From the NCBI GenBank assembly GCA_964036045.1, contig OZ038387.1, forward strand, positions 60,918,604 through 60,982,603: DNA of 64,000 nucleotides, in the 5' to 3' direction. Position 1 is the first letter of the stretch; each line of letters opens with the position of its first letter. The position numbers were made by a program, and so were the translations under genes. This DNA comes from Eutreptiella sp. 'Long Island Sound 2002'. Its lineage: Eukaryota; Euglenozoa; Euglenophyceae; Eutreptiales; Eutreptiaceae. The notes under the pieces were generated by a model. It was given only the letters and a program-made list of their open reading frames with translations, searched no databases and was not told where the DNA came from. Of the stretch, positions 56,054-64,000 are shown in pieces.

Positions 56054-56766
56054 AGTAAGAAAAAGTTACTGCCATGTCTTTCTTGGAGGGCTTGATCCAG
56101 GCTAAGCCCCCCTTAAAACCCTTTGTTGATGCTGAGACAAACTTAAGTGTTTTTATCTCTCTTTTGTTGCCTAAAGTACACTTTCTCAAAGTAACTAGGG
56201 TTGTGACCCTAGCCCCCCCCATGAAGTTCACCCCTACCACTCAACTGAGCGGAGGTACCTTCCTTCATGGAGGACATACCAAAATAAATCAGGCATTACA
56301 TGCTTGTTGGCCTTGGAGGTTAAGCCTAAGTGGTCTCCCACCCCAAGACCCCTATACTCAATTGTATCTACCACTTATTGTGGTCCTACTTTGTAACTGT
56401 TTCTGAATTCAGTTGCTTGGCCAAGTCATTTTCTGTGTGGTCCTGACATCTATGCCCCTCAGTCCTAACCAGCACCATTTCACCCAAAAGAGTGCACATG
56501 AAGTGCCTATTGCAACCTCTGAGGCTAGAGTCAGACCAATTTTCATTTAAAACCTTTTGTACTATCCATTTATGATTGAATCTATGTGCATATACCTGCT
56601 TTGTCTATCTGCAGCCCTTCTGTGTTACACTGGATTCCAAAACCAATCATTGATTCGATCCACTTTCAGTCCTTGCTCTACTTGCTGCTTTGGTTTGGGG
56701 TTTTCAACTACAAAACCTGCAGGAATACATCAAAAGACCTAGGGCATAATTCAAGGACATCTTTCT
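56054..56766 (+). repeat. 3' LTR
   Basis: 713 bp, AGTAAG to CATCTTTCT, flanked on the right by the target duplication TAGAG. Near-identity to the 5' copy indicates recent insertion. Confidence 0.93.
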
Positions 56767-56908
56767 TAGAGTAGAGCCCGGAGCGATGAGGCGGAGCAAT
56801 GGCCAAAAGGGTGAGGAGAAGTGCTTGTTGCTTGTTGCTTGTTGTTGCTTGCTTGTTGTTGCTTGCTTGTTGCTTGTTAGCTAGATTTAAGGGGAGAGGG
56901 GTGTAGTA

Positions 56909-56911
<3 letters not shown>

Positions 56912-56947
<36 letters not shown>

Positions 56948-57000
56948 GATATATACAGACACACAGACACACACACACACACATATGTATATTTGTATAC

Positions 57001-57058
<58 letters not shown>

Positions 57059-57060
57059 AC
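56912..57060. repeat. (TA)n, (CA)n and (TATG)n microsatellites
   Basis: The tract lies between TA-element copy 3 and the right-hand part of the outer element. It mirrors the TA and TATG tracts near the outer element's left end. Confidence 0.85.
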
Positions 57061-57194
57061 ATATTGAGAAGGAGGGTGTGGACTTCCGCTTGAAGGGAGT
57101 TGGTACAGGTTGACACGTTTTGCGTTCCGTGTGTGACAACCCAAGCCCTCAGTTGTGATGCACGCACCGGCTTTCAACCCCAATCGCCTGGATC

Positions 57195-58080
57195 ATGACG
57201 TGCACTTCTAGAATGCCACCGAAGACACCAATCTCCGATGAAAAGAAGGCCAAGGCAACGGCATATGCTGCAGCCATGGCAGCGGAAGGGCCATCGCTGA
57301 TGGATTTAATGGGGAGCGTGCCTGGCCCACAAAAGCATAAGAAGCGGAGTGTTTCCTTTGCCTCGCAAGCCGAGGTACAAACACTCACGCCCGAGGGTGG
57401 GCACCAAGTACTAACCTCTGCGCCCATCTCCACACCCAAACCTGAGTCCCAAAGCGCGAAGCCTGACCCAAAGCCTGACCCGAAGCCTAACCCATCCCAG
57501 CCGTCAGACCAACCGGTTGCAGCCGAGGCCATACCTGACCCAGAAGCAGAGGTGATGGTGGACGACGCGGAAGACGAAGGGATTTCGCAAACACCCCCAA
57601 ATCTGGACATGCCGGATCTAGGCGAGTTCACCTCCCAAACATCCTCTTCACCAGAGCTCCCCACCCCTTCTACCCCTCTTACTTTGACGCCTACATCAAG
57701 CCAACAAACCTCACAACCTTCTCAATCTTCGACGGCTTCATCGGGGCCGTCTAGTATTGGTGATATAGATCTGTCCCAAGATTGGGATGAGGTAAAGAGA
57801 CAGATCCACAAGTGCACGGAGAAAATAGAACTCCGTGCCTGTATGCAAAAATTGGAAACGTGGGTCGCATCCTTAGGGGACTCTCCTTTTTGAAAAAAGG
57901 TGCAGGATTTTTTCCTCCAGGAGGCCGAAGAGCGGGGCGAGCTCACCCAGACAGCAATCTCTTTCCTCTCCTTGCGAAACAAGGACGATCTTTGGGCCCG
58001 AGTGCAGGCACAAGTAGGGTGGGAGGATACCCACGATGCCCGCCAGCCCGTTTTGGAGCAGCTTGACATGAGCCGTCCGT
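57195..58080 (+). pseudogene. ORF with in-frame TGA inside the outer element, function unknown
   Basis: From the ATG at 57213 (MPPKTPISDEKKAK) the frame gives a Pro/Ser/Thr-rich acidic protein with PDPKPNPSQPSDQP-type repeats, then DLSQDWDEVKRQIHKCTEKI and TWVASLGDSPF. It stops at TGA 57891-57893. The same frame continues KKVQDFFLQEAEERGEL, SFLSLRNKDDLWARVQAQVG and on into the right TIR. Both sides of the stop look like one helical protein. The TGA may be a mutation or a readthrough stop. It could be the remnant of the outer element's own gene; no transposase motif is visible. Confidence 0.4.
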
Positions 58081-58099
58081 GGGCTCATGAACTGAAATT

Positions 58100-58418
58100 G
58101 AAATTGAGTAGAAGGGAGTGGATATTCACTTGGAGGGAGTTGAAATTGAGGGGGAGGGAGTGGATTTGCGCACAGCGCTAAACGCGTTCAAAACAGCGAA
58201 GCAAAGGGCAACGCTCGCCAATTACACATCTGTCAGTAATCAATAATAAGTGACAGAGTGACCAGAAGGTGAAATTCGAACCGCTTGCGGTAATTAGAAC
58301 AACAACATAAAATTCATACCTTTCTGTCAGTTGCGGTGGTTTTTTCAGTTACGCGTGTCGCCTGTTCGTGCGCAGTCTTCCGCAGTCTGCTAGGGCCGCA
58401 GTCTGCATACCGTCACCG
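58100..58418 (-). repeat. Right terminal inverted repeat of the outer element
   Basis: Reverse complement of 40454-40793, with one copy of the 30-bp tip unit. It ends ...CATACCGTCACCG and is followed by the 9-bp duplication at 58419-58427. Confidence 0.8.
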
Positions 58419-58427
58419 GTGTCCGGA

Positions 58428-59686
58428 GGCGTTGTCCCTCCCCACGTCGCAACCCACAGCCGGAAATTGGAGCGGGCCGCGGGCCCAAAGGAATGATTCA
58501 AATGTAGACCGAACTCATGCTGATGATGTGAAACGGCGGTTCTGTCATTCACCTTTGATTCATTCATACCTCAAGCATAGAAATCCAACTTGCAGCTTTG
58601 GTACACAGGTGTACTGTGGACCACAGTATTATGTATTTCCACCAAGAGCGGAGTGCGTGCAACGCTTAATTTAACATTTGACGGGTTGGTTGCACACAAA
58701 CGTTGATGGCCATCATTTCCATGTGGAGTGTACATATCGTGCATGATCGTTTTCTTGCACGCGTGTTTCACTTAGCTATGGGCGCTGCTGACGAAAAGAG
58801 TCTCATCAACAACTTTTGGAACCCTGGGTTTGTCCGCGCGGACAAACCTAGGGTTTTGATTTACCCTTGGTTTGTCCTTACGTACTTGTATGGACTGTCC
58901 TTCGTAGTTACATTTCGACCCGATCCACCTTTTAAACTAACCGAGACCAAAGCTTAAATCTCTTGCTCTCGGACTGTCCACCCCCTTTGTCCTTTGCCCT
59001 CGGAGCCTCGCATGAGCTACTCAATTTTGCTTCCCATAGAGTTAACCGTCTCCGAGCATGACCGCGTGCGAGCCATTCACACATCCTTTTTGGCAAGTGG
59101 CGTGTGTGCTGCATGTTTTTCGAAAGCACGGGTCCATGTTGTCAGAGGTTTCAAGTCGTACCAAACGTGTGGTGAGGACCCTTGTATTTCACGAAGCTAG
59201 GATCCGGGCACTTTGTCGCCACGTTCATTACACACCACAATCGTCAAACTTGCATTCTATGGAACGCATATGGAACGCAAACGACAATCGTCGAACTCAT
59301 CGGCCATCAATTAGAAGAAGGTTGAGTGCCCACGGTCCGTTACGCGAGCTAATCTATTTGCTATCTTTGACTTGCGAATCCGATGGTGCCATGTGTCACA
59401 TTTCTGCTGTTGTGTTAGGCTCCATACGCAAGTGCCAACGGTGGGTTGTTGAGGCCGGAGTGTGTGTGGACCTTTCAGGGTTTGGCGCTCGCGTTTTTTA
59501 GTTCCTGGCGGTTACAAACAATAGCCCCTACCAGTGAGGGCCAACCGGTGATGAAATACCCTACATCCAATTGCATTCATTCCTAGTTGCGTTGATCACA
59601 TGGTTATAACTTTATGCAAACCATGAGCCCTCAAAGTTTGTCCACTCCGAGCCTTACCGCCTAGCGGTCGTGACGTGTGTGGTGTT
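58428..59686. other. Intergenic, upstream of the TPR gene
   Basis: No coding region recognised. The last few hundred bases should contain the promoter of the downstream gene; no TATA box is evident near 59640. Confidence 0.4.
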
Positions 59687-61147
59687 ATGTCTTCATTCAC
59701 GATGTGGGCCGTGCAGCTTGTTCGCCAGCCGGGGTTGCACCCCATGAAGTGGGCCGGCCGTGCCCTACGGGGTCCCGCACGTTTGTGTATGGGGGGATTC
59801 TCCACAACCACCGATGCGGCACCTGGGCAACATGTCGTCTCAACCGTGAAAGACCCTCTAGAAACTGAGCCCACACCATCAGCTACACCACCTTCCGACG
59901 ATACTCAAGCTGCCGAACCCGATGGCCTCAAAGACAAGGTGCGATTTTCCCTTTTGGTCACAGCCAAGCAATACATTGAGAACTATGATTTCACCGAAGC
60001 CCAACGCTATTTGGATTTGGCCGCCGCATTGATGGAGAGCCGCGAGGACGCCATGTATTTGCATTTGCTTACTCTCTTGCGACTCAAGGAAGGTCACATT
60101 GCCGAAGCTGCTGCAACACGGGACAAAATGCTAGAGCTTTACCCCGAGATGCGAGAGGACCCGGTGGTGCTATGCAACGCCGCATGGTTATATTGCCAGG
60201 AAGGCAAACTTGAGGAGGCCATGCAATGCCTGGACAGGGCTGGTAGCTTTGGCTTGGAAGTGCCGAAGGATAGTTTATATGTTCGGGCCATGGTCCACGC
60301 ACACAAGGGCGAGACCCTAGAGGCCGCGGAGCTACTACGGGCAGTCGTGAAGACCAAGGCTGAAGACTTGCAATCGCCCTTGGACTTAAAGTTGGGCCTG
60401 CTTTATAGTGAGGTCTTGTGCTTAGACGGGCGGTTCAAGGAGGCACACGAGGTGATGGAGCCCACCTACGCCGCTTGCAAGCGCATCATTAGTGAGGACC
60501 ACGTGTTCTGCAACTGCGTGGCACAAGGCTTGGCCATCGTGCACCGGGGAACCGGGCAATATTTCGCAGCGACGAAGCTCCTACGCCCGGTGGTGGCGGC
60601 GTTCAAGGCGCAACTGGGGGCGCACCGGCTAACAACTACTGCCATGGAGCACTTGTGTCGCACCCAATTGGATATTTTCTTTTTCTTGCACCGCACTCAA
60701 CCCCAATCCAAAGGGAAGCTCACGCATGCTTTGAATGTCTTGGGGACTATCGTCACCGAGTGGGAAAAGACGGTGCGTCAGGTGGCCCCCGACTCTATGG
60801 AACACGGTGCGGCTATTGAGCACAAGGAGATGATCCCGTTGCTACGCCGTTATCTCGACGCTGCACCTCTACCTAGCTCTCCACAACCACCCGACCAAGA
60901 CACGCCACAATCCCTCCGGCATCGAAAACGGCATCAGACCCGCCACTCCAAGACTAAAACCGTAGGTGGTGTCCACGAGGTGGCAAGCGGTAGCGCAATG
61001 CCAAAACGTGAGGCTATGAAATCAACCCGAACGGGAACCAGCAAACAAGAAATGCATGCACTTCAAGGGAAGGGAGGCCAAAAAACAAGGACGCACAAAG
61101 GCGGTGGGCGCAACCAATCGCAACCCACTTGGAAGGGGAGACATTAG
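59687..61147 (+). CDS. TPR-repeat protein with probable mitochondrial presequence
   Basis: I start at the first ATG in frame (MSSFTMWAVQL, 59687), giving 486 residues in one exon. The first 40 residues are Arg-rich with no acidic residue and end RLCMGGFSTTTDA, typical of a cleavable matrix presequence. Residues about 75-340 are helical pairs with tetratricopeptide spacing: YDFTEAQRYLDLAAAL, GHIAEAAATRDKMLELYP, NAAWLYCQEGKLEEAMQCLD, AHKGETLEAAELLRAVV, LCLDGRFKEAHEVMEP. Such scaffolds bind other proteins; the partner is unknown. The last 90 residues are a basic, low-complexity tail (RHRKRHQTRHSKTKT). It ends with TAG. Confidence 0.75.
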   Translation: MSSFTMWAVQLVRQPGLHPMKWAGRALRGPARLCMGGFSTTTDAAPGQHVVSTVKDPLETEPTPSATPPSDDTQAAEPDGLKDKVRFSLLVTAKQYIENYDFTEAQRYLDLAAALMESREDAMYLHLLTLLRLKEGHIAEAAATRDKMLELYPEMREDPVVLCNAAWLYCQEGKLEEAMQCLDRAGSFGLEVPKDSLYVRAMVHAHKGETLEAAELLRAVVKTKAEDLQSPLDLKLGLLYSEVLCLDGRFKEAHEVMEPTYAACKRIISEDHVFCNCVAQGLAIVHRGTGQYFAATKLLRPVVAAFKAQLGAHRLTTTAMEHLCRTQLDIFFFLHRTQPQSKGKLTHALNVLGTIVTEWEKTVRQVAPDSMEHGAAIEHKEMIPLLRRYLDAAPLPSSPQPPDQDTPQSLRHRKRHQTRHSKTKTVGGVHEVASGSAMPKREAMKSTRTGTSKQEMHALQGKGGQKTRTHKGGGRNQSQPTWKGRH

Positions 61148-64000
61148 GAGAGCAAAAATTGGATTTTGGATTCAAAGTGAGAAGACCCATGTCGTTCTAC
61201 ATATTTTCTTGCAGTTTGAGGGCATTATACGCACAAATTTTTTGACCTTTGCTTTGCGGTTCCCCTGCTAACCATTTCCATGAGTTCCGTGGTTGCACTA
61301 TCACGTTGGGGGTATGTGCCACGTGAATTGCTCATATCTTGCTCCAATGTCTCCCCTAGTGTTCTTGATGTGAAGGCCACACTTTGCTTTGGATCATTTG
61401 AAGCAACCGCTCGTTCTATTTCTTTCCATTTGAGGCCTTTGTACCTTTTTTTTCCCGTGCACTTTTTGTCATAGCCTGACCCGGAATTGGGAACCCGAAT
61501 ATTCAAACCACAAGCCTTAACCCGTGCTTTGCTCTAACCGGGATCATTCTTGCTTTTCGACCCCGCAATACAAGCTTACACCTTTACATCTCCATGCCCT
61601 TGTGCCAACCCCCATGGCACGCAATACGGGGAGGCGCAGGGGTGTCATTTTATTGAAGGGTAATCGACACGGCATACAACGGAAGCCGGTACAGCTGCAC
61701 GCATATATTCAAGTCAGCTTCGATGTGTTCGGCTGGCAGCAACGCCCGGAAGTGTTGAACACAGCCGTCCACAAAGAGTTTATCTTGCTGAAGTACCTCG
61801 GAGGCACGTTATTGTGGCACTGTGACAATAGCCCTGCAACACTCGAGCCGTGGAGCAGTAAAATGTAAAACCCTTAGCGTATAACCAAGGGTTTGGTGGC
61901 TCAGCGGTATGAGTCGTTCGAAATGGACATTGCGTGTCGAATTTGCCAGAACTCTTTTTTTTCTCTCGCACGAATGTTTGCGCAGAAAACTGAGTGGAAA
62001 GACCCACATTCAAGAGAGCTGCACAAACACCTGGTCTCAAAAGCACAAGTTTAGTTCGGTGGGGGGAGGGGGGGGGCGAACTTGCATTCAATCACCAATG
62101 GTTGGCTTGTTGCAGAAGGCGCATGACTGGTCAACCGACAACGGCTGGCCAGCATGCAACCGCCGGCCTGTAGCATGTATGTGACCCAACAAACCGTGTG
62201 CCGTGCAATAACTAGTGGCGCCCCCCGGTTACCGTTGGTGGGTTTGTCGGAGATGTGCGAAAGAAATTGCACTACTGGTAATATGACATCCACTCTCATT
62301 GGTTGACATAGCGTTCTTGAATCGCCTCAGGCCCTATTCGTGCTATATTCAGGCTCAGTATGAGGCAGGCTCCGCAGGATATGCAACAGAGCGTGCCAAG
62401 CTTGGTTGATGAGGGGTGTGCCCCTCATCAACCAAGCGTAGCGTGTGGCCGGACGGCCACATGAGTTTCGTGTATGTTTTGTGTGTGTTGTTGTCCGTGT
62501 TTCATATGGTGTATTTGTACCATGTGTGTGTGGCATGCTCTGTGAGCATGCATTCCAGATAATTTCAAAGTTGGACAATTAAAAAAGGGGCTTAGGGTGG
62601 TGTGGAACGCAAGAGGACACGGCAAATGAATCCAGGGATTTCGAAACCGAAAATCATAGAGGGGAGTTCGAAGGTCGTGAAAGAGAATTTGGGGTCCAGA
62701 AGGGTTTTCAGGACAACAGAGGTTGGAGAGAGGCCTGCACAGGGCTGTAGGGGGCTGTTGAAGGTGATGAAGAAATATGGAGGGAGTCTCAGCAACCCAA
62801 AGGCAGTCACACAAGCTGACAGGCAGCCATAGTCAGCCCCATCAGACAGGTAAACGACGGCAGTGACAGTAGTGCGAAGGGAGATCCGAAGGAGACCTGA
62901 AGCGATAGCCCCGTGGGGCCTCTTTGTGGTCATCGCCTTGCAAGTGACGTCGAGTGCAGGGTGCGCACAAAGTACCCTAGGGGGTAGGCAAGTGGTAGAA
63001 CGGCCCAAACGTCCTCTGTCCCAGCGGCACTTGCATGGCGGAAGGCGGCTGGCAAAAAACTTGGGTGAAGTGCAAATCCATGTGATGAAGCAACCAGCCG
63101 TCCTAGATGATGATGCTGTCACCCTACATAATTTTTACACCACCCTTTCCTTTCTCGAACCCCCCCCCCAAAAAAAACATGCCTCGCATGCCCGCACGGT
63201 TTGAAAGTTTCTTGTGAAGTAGATAGCGTGTAGACTGGGCCTGGCGCACCTCCCAACCCCGTGGTGGTAGCTCTTGATCAGGCAGCAATTTCTGCGAAGT
63301 TGATTGGGTATTGGCGGGCGGGGGCGTGTCATGGATGAGGGAGTGTGCATTTCATGGCGAAGAATCCCCATCAACGCCATTGAGGAATAGACTCATTGTA
63401 CAGTTTTTTCATACATTCCTTTTTGGGGGCTCGGGGATTAACCTGCGGAAAGGAGATACCTCATTCGGGGGGGGGGGGGGGGTCAGGATGGATGTCAAGA
63501 TGAGAATGAGAAGGATGGTAAAATACTACGGGGGTCTCGTTTGACATTAGGAGCTCGTTTCTGCAGCGTGAGCAGCAATGAGGAACCAGCTAGCACCCAA
63601 TGTGAGCAAGATGAAAAGTGGCAAGTGTGTGATGGAACCTGCATTAATTTTGGCGTGTGCCATCTACTGGGCCCTGTTGCAGACAATAAGACAACAATGA
63701 GGCGGTACATGGGTGCAATCGAAAAAGGATGAGTGATGGATGGAGGAGGACATGTCACCTCATGATCGGTGTGGAAAGCCCAGCGGAAGGGCAGAAGTCT
63801 ATCAGGGACCCGTGTGTGGAACAATGGCTGCAGTGTTCAGCAGAGGAACACGAAGTCGTCGAGCCGCGTCATGTTGGTATTCTGGCGTCGCTGGGGGGAT
63901 GGCGATACATGTGCCGCGTGGGTTACAAAGTGAGTAAACTTGTTGTCCGTCCGTGTGTCCGCCGCAGACAACCGTACGCGTAGCCAAAGGAATAACATAC
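61148..64000. other. 3' flank of the TPR gene and intergenic DNA
   Basis: No further gene can be supported. It contains a perfect hairpin (listed separately), an A-box-like TGGCTCAGCGGTATGAG at 61896-61912 without a matching B-box, and a G16 run at 63467-63482. Confidence 0.4.
62400..62437. repeat. Perfect 17-bp inverted repeat (hairpin)
   Basis: GCTTGGTTGATGAGGGG and its exact complement are separated by the loop TGTG. No T run follows and no gene ends here, so it is not an obvious terminator. It may be the remnant of a small fold-back insertion. Confidence 0.85.

Larger units (their letters stand above)
45767..56771 (+). mobile_element. Ty3/gypsy chromovirus, nearly intact LTR retrotransposon
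   Basis: Total length without duplication is 10,995 bp (45772-56766). The 5-bp target duplication TAGAG stands at 45767-45771 and 56767-56771. LTRs of 713 bp differ at five positions, so the insertion is recent. Order: LTR, primer-binding site, gag, in-frame UAG, protease, -1 frame, Dam-like domain, RT, RNase H, integrase, chromodomain, a small same-frame ORF, about 1.9 kb of non-coding sequence, polypurine tract, LTR. The integrase-after-RT order and chromodomain place it among chromoviruses. Confidence 0.93.
44689..56911. mobile_element. TA-flanked element, copy 3, split by the chromovirus
   Basis: The left part is 44689-45771 and the right part 56772-56911. Joined across the retrotransposon insertion they give 1,223 bp, matching copy 1. 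Copies 1 and 2 show the uninterrupted sequence GGCTAGAGTAGAGTAGAGCC at the insertion point, which makes them perfect empty-site references. Confidence 0.75.
40445..58427. mobile_element. Outer TIR transposon with 9-bp target duplication, host of nested insertions
   Basis: The 9-mer GTGTCCGGA is present at 40445-40453 and 58419-58427. Just inside, the sequence CGGTGACGGTATGCAGACTG (40454 onward) is repeated in inverse orientation ending at 58418. The inverted ends are about 320 bp (40454-40793 and 58100-58418) and close to identical apart from a 30-bp tandem duplication at the left tip. Long TIRs plus a 9-bp duplication are characteristic of Mutator-like elements. No transposase is seen; an open frame at 57195-58080 lies just inside the right TIR. 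Removing the inner elements would leave only about 2.5 kb, so the unit was probably non-autonomous. Confidence 0.75.

Overview
The window is nuclear DNA from a eukaryote, most likely an alga or another protist. It has GT-AG spliceosomal introns, wide gene spacing, many microsatellites and minisatellites, long G/C homopolymers, and several classes of eukaryotic transposon (a Ty3/gypsy chromovirus, LINE remnants, elements with Mutator-like target duplications). I cannot fix the lineage from sequence alone. No prokaryotic operon, CRISPR array or rRNA is visible.

Host-type genes are few. (1) On the minus strand at 2.2-9.5 kb, a three-exon gene encodes a type II membrane glycosyltransferase of family GT90 (CAP10/POGLUT-like). 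Its first intron carries a 5'-truncated LINE and its 3' exon contains a 96-bp minisatellite. (2) On the minus strand at 19.0-22.0 kb, a three-exon gene encodes an Mpv17/PMP22-family membrane protein. (3) On the minus strand at 30.7-31.6 kb, an intronless gene encodes a multi-pass membrane protein, possibly TLC-like. (4) At 33.0-34.8 kb plus, an open frame joins a PHD-like fragment, two small KOW-like repeats and a J domain; it may belong to a mobile element. (5) At 59.7-61.1 kb plus, an intronless TPR protein has a likely mitochondrial presequence.

Regions 9.5-19 kb, 22-29.7 kb, 36.4-40.4 kb and 61.2-64 kb are mostly non-coding. They hold a second RNase H remnant (12.4-12.7 kb), G/C-tract snapbacks (11.2-11.7 kb), a CAG/CAA tract (14.6-14.8 kb), a large palindrome of 104-bp repeats (24.0-24.7 kb), a small element with a 9-bp target duplication (29.7-30.6 kb), and an AACAC satellite (38.0-38.3 kb).

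The most structured part is 40.45-58.43 kb, a three-level nest. The outer unit has about 320-bp terminal inverted repeats and a perfect 9-bp target duplication (Mutator-like). Inside it lie three related TA-flanked elements with short inverted ends. The third of these is split by a young, nearly intact 10,995-bp chromovirus with 713-bp LTRs that differ at 5 positions, flanked by a 5-bp duplication. The chromovirus has a gag frame closed by UAG and followed in frame by protease. Its pol lies in the -1 frame and carries, ahead of reverse transcriptase, a domain resembling the Dam-like methyltransferase domain of DIRS elements. Reverse transcriptase, RNase H, integrase and a chromodomain follow. 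This element is the best candidate for an unusual system in the window.
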